Assembly: GCA_018136815.1 (NCBI GenBank)
Contig: CM030940.1
Coordinates: forward strand, 4,349,087-4,413,086
Direction: 5' to 3'
DNA length: 64,000 bases
Source: Isochrysis galbana
Lineage: Eukaryota > Haptophyta > Isochrysidales > Isochrysidaceae
The notes beneath the pieces were generated by a model, which was not told the origin of the DNA, did no database searches, and saw only the letters and a program-made list of their open reading frames with translations. This document shows positions 53,371 to 62,639 of this stretch, piece after piece; position 1 is the first letter of the stretch; every line of letters begins with the position of its first letter. The position numbers and the translations under genes were made by a program.

Positions 53371-55123
53371 GTGCCGCTTCCCTCTCCCCTCCCCTCTCGT
53401 CGCCCCCGCTGGGTGCTCCCCTCCCCTCTCGTACAGGTGTGTGCGTTGCATCGTGTTGCTGCGCGTAGGTGAGTGCTGATGCGTGCACGTGAGTGCTGAT
53501 GCGTGCAGGTGAGTGCTGCTTGCGTGCAGGTGAGTGCTACCTTGGGCCTGACCAATTATTGCCAAACTTGTTTGCAAGTTTGGGTCGGTTTTGGGCAGGT
53601 AGAAAGCTAGTGAAGAGCTGGGTGGCATAAGGGGGAAGGGTGCTTGCGCTTGCCGCGGCAGGGAGTCCTGTCTTGAGTTAGCGCTAGTTCCGTTCCTTTG
53701 CCGCGCCGCGACCAATAAAAATTTGTTAAAAATTTAAAATTTCACTCAACGGCCTCCACCGCCCTCGCGCAAGCGAGCGAATCCGCAATCGGAGCCGACG
53801 CCGACTCAAACCAACACCACACAATTCGCTTCCCCCCCCTCATGATGAGGAGGAGGAACCGGATGACACCCCCTTCTTCATTCAGCTAGCACAGCTAGCT
53901 GAAGACAAGAAGGACATCAAGAGTGAAGATGTGGCAACCTACATGAAGTACCTTCTTTCCAAGCTTGAGGGCTTGGATGCCACCCCAGATGGGATGGATA
54001 AAGGACGTAAAGGTCCTTGGATTTTCTATGTCGATGAGGACGCACACTACGACCAATTCAAAGCCGCCTACGGCGACAAACTTCAAGCTGCCCTTTCGGG
54101 TGTCTCGCACGAATTTGCTGTCACTTACGGCGCTCTTGCCGACTCAGCCCCACGCAAGTCTAGCGCCATCCGGTCCTCCCTGAAGGAGGTGGCAACCTAC
54201 ATAGTGTTTCGCATCTTTGACCCGGTAAAGGCCTACAAGACGAAAACTCGACATCTTGCTAGCGCATTGGAGCGTGAAGGGTTCCACGTATTACGGGGCA
54301 ACCAACAACGCGCCAAAACCACCGTAGAAGGAATCACGAAAGTTGAACCGGGCAAACGCCCGATTTGGCACTTCTACGTCTATACGGGCACCTCCGCCTT
54401 GGGACACCGCTTCCCTCGCAAGTTCCACGTGACCCTAGACGACGGGGAGAATTTCAACTTGGACTACGCGGTCCGTTCTTCGGTCGAGTGCGTGACCCCT
54501 GAGGGAGAAATAGCCATTCATGGCACCCCCGGGGGATGCAAGGGATATGATAAGCCGTGGGCTATATCATTCTTGCGCAAGAATCAAGTCAGCTTTCGCC
54601 AATGTACCTGCGAGCAGGACAAGGCGAAAGCGGAATAACAACGCAAGCGCACTCCATCGGGGGATCGGGGGGGGTGCAAATCCCCCCCTCTCCCCCACCT
54701 TTGTCCCTGCGGCGCGTCACCATGCGGCGCGCCACGGCCTGCTCTCAGAGGTCCTTCAGGGGCGCCCAGAGGGCCAGCAAGGGCAGCTCAGGGTGCAGTG
54801 GTGGCTGGAGGCTGGGGCTCAGCCCCTGCCCCCCCCTGCCTCTCCCTCGCTCGCCTCGCTGGCCCTGGGTGCCGCCCTGAGGCCCCTGTCTGTCTGGTGA
54901 CCAGGGATGGGGGGGGAGTCAGTACGAGAGCAGGCCCATGCGGGCCTAGGAGTGCGGCTCGCGGCCCGCGCCCACGAAGGGTCTGGGTCAGATTGTTGAA
55001 TGCCCAGCCCCTGCCAGAAGGCAGGGGCTGAGGTTGATTGTACGGGCCAACCCCGGGGGGTGTCCGCGATGGAGAGGGGGGGCCGCGAAGCCCCCATTGA
55101 CCCCCACTTATAAAAGTAGGTTG
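53350..55123 (+). mobile_element. Repeat element with its own open frame (family also at 63.4 kb and 17.5 kb)
   Basis: It starts at a leader TCATGGAGCGCGTGCCGC like those at 38.8, 43.0 and 63.4 kb. At about 53755-53870, CCTCGCGCAAGCGAGCG, then GACTCAAACCAACACCA..AC, matches 63910-63985. The 3' end at 54649-55123 matches the inverted copy at 17491-17970 and carries a hairpin before CTTATAAAAGTAGGTTG. No poly-A and no clear target duplication are seen. RT is absent, so it is non-autonomous or an internally deleted retroelement. Confidence 0.6.
53931..54638 (+). CDS. Protein of the repeat element, unknown family
   Basis: A 235-residue frame from the ATG at 53931 (MATYMKYLLSKLEGLDATPD). It may extend upstream, since open sequence with FFIQLAQLAEDKKDIKSE-like coding lies just before. 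It contains GPWIFYVDEDAHYDQFKAAY, SLKEVATYIVFRIFD, KRPIWHFYVYTGTSALGHRF, and a C-rich tail (QCTCEQDKAKAE). I recognise no domain. It is likely to be the ORF1-type product of the surrounding repeat element, perhaps nucleic-acid binding; that is position-based inference only. Confidence 0.45.
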   Translation: MATYMKYLLSKLEGLDATPDGMDKGRKGPWIFYVDEDAHYDQFKAAYGDKLQAALSGVSHEFAVTYGALADSAPRKSSAIRSSLKEVATYIVFRIFDPVKAYKTKTRHLASALEREGFHVLRGNQQRAKTTVEGITKVEPGKRPIWHFYVYTGTSALGHRFPRKFHVTLDDGENFNLDYAVRSSVECVTPEGEIAIHGTPGGCKGYDKPWAISFLRKNQVSFRQCTCEQDKAKAE

Positions 55124-55380
55124 AGCAAGGTCTGCAAAGCCGCGTGTGTGGTGAGACTATTAAGAAGTTTCCCCCCCCCTTTGTCGCCTCCCTTCTCCCT
55201 TGTCGTCTGCTTTGCCCCTCGCCTGGCTTACCTCCTTGCGTTTTTAGGTTAAGTCGCGCGTTCAGGTATCGCCGGTGCAAGGAACCGCCCCCTTGTGTGA
55301 CCCTTATCCCCCCTCAGGTGCTCAGGTGTTGGCCGTTCGATTATATCGTGGCGCTGTTGTACTTCGTTCGGTCTTCATCA

Positions 55381-55806
55381 AGAGGGTGCAACTCGAGGTT
55401 CCCTTTTTTTGTCACACCCCTCCCGGCTATTTAGGTATATAATTTCTACTGACCCCTAACTTCGCCCCTAACTCGGGGGTTGACCGCGCGCCAACAAAGA
55501 TAAACACGGGGACCCATCAAGCGGAAGACGTCTTGTGTTTCGTTTGTGCCTCCCGTTACTGGCTGCGATGTCCCCCTTTTTTGCGGTCAAATCGCATAGT
55601 CCTCGCAGTATTTGTGATCATTCTCTTGTGGAAAAACAAAAAGGATCCAAAAAAAGACGCAGCTGCGCCTGCGCACATACATGCGGTATTACCATCTGAA
55701 ACCTGCACGTTTGTACTTTAATAAGGGGGTCCTTTAAGTAGAACTTATACCGTCCACATGGGGGGCACTTGCAAAAAAAACAACCAAACCTGAGGTTGCA
55801 CCCTCT
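55381..55806. mobile_element. MITE-like element with about 30-bp inverted ends
   Basis: Left end AGAGGGTGCAACTCGAGGTT followed by CCCTTTTTTT; right end, read inverted, AGAGGGTGCAACCTCAGGTT and a T run. Single copies of the same end occur at about 40088-40127 and 60117-60150. About 426 bp, no coding capacity. Target duplication is not clear (at most 2-3 bp). Confidence 0.6.
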
Positions 55807-56087
55807 CAATCATGAATTCACTTAAGAGTTTTCGAAAGATTATGATTCCTTCCTTATTCTTGCGCGTAACTGTCGCCCCGTCGGATCGTCCGTCGCCCCG
55901 TCGCTCTCTTGTCGGCATTCTCTTCCTTGTTCGGTCTCTCAGCAGGTCCCTGTGCGTTCCGTGATAAGGATACGTAAGTGTGGAGAGTGTTGACTCAGCG
56001 GCACAGGATGAGGGCGAGAACGAGAACACTCCACCGGGGGCCGGTGCACCCCGCCCGACCCGCCAGCCCCCCCCCCCCCCCCCCCCG
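55807..56087. other. No gene seen
   Basis: Unique sequence with a poly-C run at 56068-56086. Confidence 0.4.
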
Positions 56088-56240
56088 CAACCTGGGCCCC
56101 TAAGTAGAGCACGAGGGGAGTTGCCGCAAGGCGGGAAGTGAGGGAGAGAAAGGGAAATGGGCGTGGCTACAGTCGTTATCCCCATAGCCCATAGCCACGC
56201 GCGAGGCGAGAATATTAAAAGGTTTCTTTTTCAGGTTCCT
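56088..56240. repeat. Dispersed repeat (copy of 43612-43780)
   Basis: Same block order as at 43612: GGGCCCCTAAGTAGAGCACG, TTGCCGCAAGGCGGGAA, AATGGGCGTGGCTAC, GCGAGGCGAGAATATTAAAA. Confidence 0.65.
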
Positions 56241-56483
56241 CATTCATCCTGCCCTTTGGTCACGGTTAGCAGGCGCATGGAAGCTTTCCGTTGGGCTTTG
56301 GGGACCATGGAAAGGGGGCACGAAGCGGCAGCCTCTAGAGCCAACAAGATCTTCTAGGAGTACCTCTCCAAGTCTACACTCTACTTTAGCTAGGCTCGAG
56401 TAGACCTGGTAAAGTCTTGAACTGTTGTCATTTTTTATTAACTATTCATAAGCAGGGAGCACGGTCAGGGTGGCTTTCCGCCG

Positions 56484-57386
56484 ATGGTCGATCAGAGCCC
56501 GCCGCCGCGCCCACCGGAAGGCTCGAATGGAGACGAGACGGCGACTATCGCAGCGGAAGAACCCACCATCCTGTACCAAGTGCTCGAGGGCAGGGTATGT
56601 GTCCTCACGCTCAATCGGCCGCACCGCAACAATGCCCTCACGCTACAGATGCAGAAAGATTACTTTGCGGCACTCAGGCGCGCTGAGCGAGATGAGAGAG
56701 TGGTCGTCGTCGTTGTAACTGGCGCCGGCAGGTCCTTCTGCGTCGGCGCAGATATGGAACTGCTGGTCTCTGCCACCGCCGCACCTGAGAAGAGCGCCGA
56801 TGGGAGCGCCGTCTGGCATGATCAGAAGAATGTGGAGCAGGCACAGATGCGGCTGTTGACAAAGCCCGTTGTCGGAGCCATCAATGGCGCCGCTGCTGGC
56901 CTCGGGCTAGTCCTGGCTCTGTGGTGCGATGTTCGCTTCGTTAGCCAGAAAGCCAAGCTGACATTCTCTTTTTCTCAGCGTGGGCTGGTTGCAGAGCACG
57001 GCATCTCCTGGCTCCTTCCGAGAATCGTTGGCCTCTCGCGTGCACTTGATCTGTTGCTAACATCCCGCGTTGTGAAGGGCAAGGAGGCGGTCGCTCTCGG
57101 GCTTGCGGAGTACGACGCCCCGGACGGGTCTAGTGCTGTGAAAGCTGCTATCAGCTATGCTCGAGGTTTGGCAGCTAATTGCTCGCCGGCGGCTATGTGC
57201 GAGGTCCGCCGGTCAATCTATTCCGACTTTGCAAGAGGTGCAGATGAGGCATCGTCGGACGCCATTTCCCTCATGCTTGCCAGCCTCGCCCACCCGGACG
57301 CCGTAGAAGGCGTTGCAAGTTACCTAGAGAGGCGCCCATCACGCTTCGAAGGCTTGAGAGCGGGGCAAATCCGCAGCCGACTGTGA
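56484..57386 (+). CDS. Enoyl-CoA hydratase/isomerase (crotonase) family, probably peroxisomal
   Basis: Intronless, 300 residues, one full crotonase domain. Oxyanion-hole motifs: SFCVGADMELL (about residue 95) and GAINGAAAGLGLVLALWCDV (about 135-155). RGLVAEHGISWLLPRIVGLS follows (about 170-190) and holds one acidic catalytic position. The other Glu used by classical hydratases appears to be replaced (FSFSQRG), so the reaction may be an isomerase-type or other crotonase step rather than standard hydration. The C-terminus is IRSRL, a PTS1-like SRL, which suggests peroxisomal fatty-acid metabolism. The AEHGISWLLPR block resembles bacterial crotonases, so transfer is possible but untested. Start: ATG at 56484; no better upstream in-frame start. 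Confidence 0.88.
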   Translation: MVDQSPPPRPPEGSNGDETATIAAEEPTILYQVLEGRVCVLTLNRPHRNNALTLQMQKDYFAALRRAERDERVVVVVVTGAGRSFCVGADMELLVSATAAPEKSADGSAVWHDQKNVEQAQMRLLTKPVVGAINGAAAGLGLVLALWCDVRFVSQKAKLTFSFSQRGLVAEHGISWLLPRIVGLSRALDLLLTSRVVKGKEAVALGLAEYDAPDGSSAVKAAISYARGLAANCSPAAMCEVRRSIYSDFARGADEASSDAISLMLASLAHPDAVEGVASYLERRPSRFEGLRAGQIRSRL

Positions 57387-57589
57387 GCGACAATTTTTCC
57401 CACGGTAATGGCCACAACAACAACCATGACCACACCTTCCCACGCTCTAATCTGTTTGTCAAAAGTACTGAGCACACGAGCTTTCAGCGTCCTCAAACCA
57501 TAGGGGAACGTCACGCCTCAATACGGACAAGGGGTGCGGGGGCCGACCGCCTCAACCATTGCCTCAACCTATGACGTGTGTACACGTGT

Positions 57590-57894
57590 ACATGATGGAT
57601 AGGCATAACCAATGCCATAACCCATTCTAGCATGAACCTTAAGGGGTCATGCGATCTCCATATGCATTCTGCTTACCATGCCCATGTCATGATGTCATTG
57701 ACCGTTGTGTCGTCGAGTACCTATTTCATAATGATTACTAGTCCAGATATCATTTCAAAGCCTTTGTACGGTTTCATATTTGTATAAGGTCGTTTGCCTT
57801 CCTTTGGTACCCCTCGTTTCCAAATACGCGATGTGTCGGTACAAAAAAACTTATTGTATTTGAGCAAAGGCACCCACCTCACAGTGCTCAACCA
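57590..57894. other. AT-richer intergenic stretch
   Basis: Clearly lower GC than its surroundings (CATAACC repeats, then TTTCATATTTGTATAAGG). It could be the promoter side of the following orphan frame. Confidence 0.4.
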
Positions 57895-58465
57895 TGTCTA
57901 TAAATGGAATGGCGGCTGATGATGTAGTACTCAAGCGATTGAAAATGGCACTTACTTCTAAATCTGCCATGCAGGTTATGGCGGAAGCATTGGACAGCAT
58001 CAGTCCGCCACCGCCGGTTGGGGGCAACCCGGGGGGAGCAACAACTCCCTGAGGAGGCTGCTTGAGTCGAACCCAAATTTGTGGACGTACACTTTCGAAT
58101 GTGAGTCCTTATTCAGTTCATTCGATTTCAAGCACAATACGAACATTGAAGATACCTTACATGCCATTTGCGAGGCTGATAAATCATTCACACTGGTTTA
58201 TATGATACACACTCTCTTGAGCAAGTTCACTGCGAAAACAATCATCGATATGAGTCGTGATGATCTGCTTCGTAAAATCAAAGCTGCTCACGTCGATTCG
58301 GGATTAACTCCCCACCTCCAAGAATTGCTAGAAGGTGTCGATTCGGGTTCAGCTTCCCAAGTAAAGATTGAAAACAAAAGGCCGCTTATCGATTCGGGTT
58401 CAGCTCCCGTAAAGATTGAACCCACAAGGCCCAGCAACATCAAACACAAAAAAGCTCGGTCCTAG
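57895..58465 (+). CDS. Orphan gene in AT-richer DNA, frame changes once
   Basis: The first frame, 57895-58051, encodes 51 residues (MSINGMAADDVVLKRLKMAL). Sequence in another frame follows without a gap and is open to 58465: NLWTYTFECESLFSSFDF, DTLHAICEADKSFTLVYMIH, MSRDDLLRKIKAAHVDSGL, and a Lys-rich end (KIEPTRPSNIKHKKARS). A segment VDSGSASQVKIENKRP repeats as IDSGSAPVKIEPTRP. The change of frame sits near two G runs (58019-58036), so a sequencing error, a real frameshift or a very short intron are all possible. Codon usage is AT-richer than the neighbours. I recognise no family; it may be foreign or part of a mobile element. Confidence 0.35.
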
Positions 58466-59078
58466 GACACCGGGCCGAGCTCACCTGCCGAGCGAGCCCA
58501 CTGAAGGGGCGCTGAGGAGCTCTCAAGTGCGTGGTGCGGTGGTGGTGGTGGTGATGATGATGGCACGTCTGGGCGGTCGGAGGCGGTGCCGCGGGCAGAG
58601 CGGGAGGCGCGGTCAGGGTTCGGGTTGATCATGGGGGGGCGCGTCAGGGGGGCAGGGCGGGGCGCACGTGCGCCCCCCCCCCCCCCCCCCCGTGTTTCCC
58701 ACTGTGTTTCACTGTGTTTCTTCCATCTTCCATGGCCAAAAACAGGCTGTTTTTGCTGTGTTTAGAGACGATTCTACTGAGTTTAACATGTAGGGTTCAC
58801 AGCCTTATTAGGGTTGGGTAGAAGGGAGGTTCACTAACACGCTGCCTCATGCCGCACATGTAGCGGGAATTTTTAAGAAGATTTTTTTTTATCTTCAAGC
58901 GAGTATAATGGCATGCTTGCCTACTATTGTATCTCATTTTCTTATGAGTGCGCTGACGGTCGCAGGTGGCCGTCTACCTCGACTTGTTAAATCGCACTCC
59001 GTAGAGATGGAAGGGAGAGTAGTACGTGGGAATAAATAATGTCCAAGTTACAAGTTAGGGGTCAATAAAAATTATATA
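58466..59078. other. No gene seen
   Basis: GGTGGTGGTGATGATGATGG microsatellite at about 58542-58562, C run at about 58672-58691, then AT-rich sequence. No coding region is supported. Confidence 0.4.
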
Positions 59079-60090
59079 CTACCTCCGTTCCATTACTGAA
59101 CCGCATCGCCAAAATAGGGACAGTAAAGTTGACATAAAAGAAATTCGTGTGGAGAGGGGAATAGCGGGTACACTGGGGCGAAAGACCACCAAAAAATCTG
59201 GCACCCAAAGCCACCAAGGGCGTCCGAATATTATATTTTCAGTATTGATCAAACACGATTTTGGCGCCCCCTAGCTACACGGCCGATCGCCTTGCCACGA
59301 AAGCTCTCGCCGCTCCGCCTCTCTCGCGAGAGCCGGGCCGCATGGCGCGCCTGAAGGTGGTCGAGCCCCAGCAGCATGGGAGGCGCACCGGTGGCGACTT
59401 TGTGAGGCGCTGCCGTCCTGCTTCTCCCGAGCAGCCTCCTGAGCCGCCCAGCACGCCCAAGGAGGATGCGGCCCCACCGTCCAAGAAGTGGCAGTGGTCG
59501 TTGACGCCGAACTGCCAGGCGGCAATTGCTGTGGCATACGAGCATACGAGCGCGAGCGGCTGGCCGAGCCGAAGCATGGGAAGGAGTGGCAGCGAGCGCA
59601 CGCGGCATTGTGGGAGAAGTATCATGTTGGCCCGCGCTATCCGACTGAGGTCAGCCGAACATCATCAGCTGGCGGCTGGCTGAGGCGGAACGTCTGCCGG
59701 CATGCCGCAAGGGTGCTGGTGGCCTTGCCACTGTGCAATTGTGAGCAAGCATTCAGCATGAATACACCCCCTGAAGAATTTAGTGCTCTCTTCAATAACT
59801 AAAGCCTGGTGTTGGCGCGCATCGTTGAGGTGGAGGGATCGAATGAGTATGATTTGCCGCACCGCCGTGATCTGTGATGTGCTCGAGGACACTGACACTG
59901 ATTAGAATTCCTTTCTTTGTGACTTTGTCCGTAGGTGCGAATCACACTATTGAGATGAAACAAAATGTTCATGTTAAGCCCCAATGTACCCTCTCCCCTC
60001 TAACATCTTTGGCGGGGCCCCAATATTAGTGTCTAGCTGACAGTTATTGTTTAAAGCCTCCTTGACATCTGAGTAATGGAACGGAGGTAG
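59079..60090. mobile_element. Tc1/mariner-like (Stowaway-type) DNA transposon, 1.01 kb
   Basis: Perfect 19-bp terminal inverted repeats CTACCTCCGTTCCATTACT at 59079-59097 and 60072-60090, flanked by TA on both sides (59077-59078, 60091-60092), the target duplication of Tc1/mariner elements. The tip sequence is close to plant Stowaway/MLE ends. Inside, plus-strand frames at about 59261-59802 encode RRTGGDFVRRCRPASP, PNCQAAIAVAYE and RAHAALWEKYHVGPRYP in two frames. This may be a decayed transposase N-terminus, but no DDE/DDD catalytic block is visible, so it is non-autonomous. Confidence 0.8.
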
Positions 60091-60194
60091 TACCTAAATA
60101 GACAGAAGGGATGTGAAAAAAAAAAGGGTACCTCAAGTTGCACCTTCTTTGGAATGGAAGTGAGCGAGGGGTTGCGCGTCGCAGTGTGCCGTCT

Positions 60195-60350
60195 GCGAGT
60201 GTTTGGTTGAGTGAGTTGAGTGCTCAGCACATGCCAAAAGGCATGGCGTGAGGATGTCTGCCAGCCCCCCGGAGGGGCGTTAGTGCCTGAGGGGAGGGGC
60301 GCGAGGCCCCCCCCATGACCCCTACTCTAAGACTTATCTAAGAGTAGGTT
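60195..60350 (+). repeat. Repeat 3' end with hairpin (subfamily of 55005-55123)
   Basis: CACATGCCAAAAGGCATGGCGTG hairpin core, a C-rich palindromic block, GACCCCTACTCTAAGACTTA, then AGAGTAGGTTCGACTCGG. The order hairpin, G/C palindrome, GACCCC, AGTAGGTT equals the end at 55005-55123 and the inverted one at 17491-17610. Confidence 0.55.
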
Positions 60351-60399
60351 CGACTCGGTTCGACAACCCACTGAACAGGGCCCGACAACCATGGGGACC

Positions 60400-60780
60400 A
60401 CGAGACACAAGACACAAGATAAAAGATTTTCTCACATCTCCACATCGGCGTAGAGCGTAGATTAGTCATGAGATCAAATAATGCCTGTGCTTTTGGTGCT
60501 GGTGCCCGTCATTCGTTATTGTCCATTCAGCCGACAGCCGAGGCGGTCGCGAGTCGAGAGGGAGAAGGTCAAGGCCAAGTCGACGTCGCCCAAGCATCGA
60601 GCTTGAGCTCGCCCACGACCATGAGCCCGAGATCCCAAACGTGTGTGGCGTGTCCTCGATCCTCGAGCGAGAAGTGTGGGGCGTGGCGTTCTACGTGTTA
60701 CGCGCGTTTGTGCGAAGGGCGCTCGCCACGCGGCGAGGCGCACCGAGCTCGGCATGCCGAAGCTTCGGAAGCCGTGAGGC

Positions 60781-60814
<34 letters not shown>

Positions 60815-61090
60815 CCCCCTCTCTCTCCCTGCCCCCCCCCCCCCCCCCCGCTGGTCGCCTCCCGCCCCTCCCCTGCGACGCCACTGCCACTGGTTGGCTA
60901 GGAGTAGGAGTACCTGCCGCTTCCACGCTGAAGTCTATCGGAAGTCTCCAACCTTCAACCCCCCACGCCTGCACGTAGTATATAGTATAGCAGCTGCTTA
61001 ATCAACTCCCCCGGCACCCCCGCACCCCTCTCTCCCTCTCTCGCTCCTCCCCACCAAGCCCCCTACCCCCCCCCGTCATCAAGAGATCAA
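60400..61090. other. No supported gene
   Basis: (CT)n at 60781-60812 and a C run at about 60831-60849. Open frames exist on both strands, but none has a family motif or traceable splicing. Confidence 0.4.
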
Positions 61091-61095
61091 GAGAG

Positions 61096-61240
61096 ATGGC
61101 GAGGAGAGCTGCTCTGGAAGCCCGCGGTGGTGAAGTCCTTGAACTCGTGAAGAAGCTGCCTCACCCGCGGATAGTTCGCCTGACGGCCAGGCACTCGCAC
61201 GCGCCCCCACCTCATGTATTCGAGCTGCGTGTTGTGAGAT
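61096..61240 (+). other. Possible short exon
   Basis: ATG at 61096 opens MARRAALEARGGEVLELVKK and runs to FELRV just before GTGAGA, a donor-like site at the edge of a CT tract. It could be a 5' exon of the gene at 61646-62635. The minus strand is also open here (RRPGRQANYPRVRQLLHEFK-type frame), so strand and reality are undecided. Confidence 0.2.
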
Positions 61241-61261
61241 TTTGATGACGGCGGCTGCGGG

Positions 61262-61600
61262 GGAGCGGACGGCTGGGTACTCTCCCTCTCTTTCTCTCTC
61301 TCTCCCTCTCTCTCTCCCTCTCTCTGTCTCTCTTCCTCTATCTCTTGCTCTCTCCCTCCCTCTCTCTCCCTCTCTCCCTCCCTCTCCCTCCCTCTCTCCC
61401 TCCCTCTCCCTCCCTCTCTCCCTCCCTCTCTCTCCCTCTCTCCCTCCCTCTCTCTCCCTCTCTCCCTCTCTCTCTCTGCCTCTCTCCCTACCTCTCTCTC
61501 CCTCTCTTCCTCCCTCTCTCTCCCTCTCTCTCCCTCTCTCTCTCCCTCTCTCTCCCTCTCCCCCCCTCCCCCGCCCCCCTCCCCGGCGGGTGGCGCGCGG
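61262..61600. repeat. CT-rich microsatellite
   Basis: CCCTCTCTCT / CCCTCCCT arrays on the plus strand, 5' of the secreted two-domain protein gene. Long frames on either strand across it are artefacts. Confidence 0.8.
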
Positions 61601-61645
61601 CCTCGCCCCTCCTCGCCCCCCTCTCCTCTCCCAAACGCAAAAAGA

Positions 61646-62635
61646 GTGTCGGTACCCGTTCGAAGCCACTGCAGCTTCTCTTCTTTGCTCAGTATGAAAA
61701 AACTACGTATTCGTACCTTCCCCCCGCAGGTCACCTTTTCCCAACGTCCTTTCCGCCTGATGATGGTGGGCCTTCCGCTCACCCTCCTCCTCGCCTCGAA
61801 CGCGCTCATCGCACGGGGGAGCATGGCGTGCGTGCGTGCAGGCGCGCCACAGATGCAGGCGCTGCCGGGTAAGGCCACCGGCGGCGAGGCCGGCGCGCAG
61901 GCCCCTGCGCCCAGGCTGCGTGGCAGAGACTCACCAAGGCCGCAACCTGCTGCGGCAGACTCAACCATCCTTGTGCAGGGCGGCTCCCTGCGCACACTCT
62001 CGTACCGGAACGCGGCGGTAGAGCGTGTTCAAGTCCAGCTGAGCACGGAGGGGAGGCCGCTCGACTCCGACATCGAGCTTTGGCACGGACCCGATAACAC
62101 ACCGTCCAAGATGCGCGTGTACGTCGAGAATGGAGAGCTCCGCCCGTTCAGCGTGGTGATCGAGACGCCGCGCGGGCCTAACACGGTGGCAATCCGGAAC
62201 ATTGGCCAGATGGAGTTCCCCTTCGTTGCTAAGATCACCGCGAACAACATTAAAGCGCCGACGGCCGAGTGCCTCACTGCCTCAAGGACCATCCAAGGAG
62301 GGGCCCTACGCACATACCCATTTGACCCGGTGGTCAACAGTGTCCAGGTCCTCCTCAAGACCGACGGACGGCCGCTCAACGCACGAATCGAGCTACTTCA
62401 GGGTCCCAATAACAACAAGCAGGTGATTGAGCTGTACGCAGAGGATGGACGTGAACGTCAATTCTTCTGCGTGCTCGAAACACCCGGAAGCGGCAACGTC
62501 GTGCGCATAGTCAACACGTCGCCTGTCGAGTTCCCCATGACTGCCGCCGTCGTTGCCGGTGATATTGATCTTGAGTCCACGTCAAAGGTGGTGCTTGGAG
62601 GCGACGTCGTTCTCGGAGGCGACGTCAACAATTGA
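61646..62635 (+). CDS. Secreted or organelle-targeted protein with a duplicated beta-rich domain
   Basis: The open frame starts at 61646, but the likely start is ATG 61760 (MMVGLPLTLLLASNALIARG), a signal-peptide-like sequence following an acceptor-like CCCCCGCAG at about 61729; that gives 291 residues. Two homologous units of about 95 residues follow. Unit 1: VQGGSLRTLSYRNAAVERVQ, EGRPLDSDIELWHGPDNTP, PFSVVIETPRGPNTVAIRN, MEFPF. Unit 2: IQGGALRTYPFDPVVNSVQV, DGRPLNARIELLQGPNNN, FFCVLETPGSGNVVRIVN, VEFPM. The regular strand pattern suggests a beta-sandwich. I recall similar unnamed proteins in diatoms and haptophytes but know no function. A VVLGGDVVLGGDVNN repeat ends the protein. The conserved GRPL..(D/R)IEL..GP(D/N)N signature could bind a ligand; untested. 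Confidence 0.7.
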   Translation: MSVPVRSHCSFSSLLSMKKLRIRTFPPQVTFSQRPFRLMMVGLPLTLLLASNALIARGSMACVRAGAPQMQALPGKATGGEAGAQAPAPRLRGRDSPRPQPAAADSTILVQGGSLRTLSYRNAAVERVQVQLSTEGRPLDSDIELWHGPDNTPSKMRVYVENGELRPFSVVIETPRGPNTVAIRNIGQMEFPFVAKITANNIKAPTAECLTASRTIQGGALRTYPFDPVVNSVQVLLKTDGRPLNARIELLQGPNNNKQVIELYAEDGRERQFFCVLETPGSGNVVRIVNTSPVEFPMTAAVVAGDIDLESTSKVVLGGDVVLGGDVNN

Positions 62636-62639
62636 GAAT

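Noticed and set aside
60516-60974. Minus- and plus-strand frames near 60.5-61.0 kb
   Set aside because: Open on several frames because of high GC and a CT tract; no consistent exon could be chosen.
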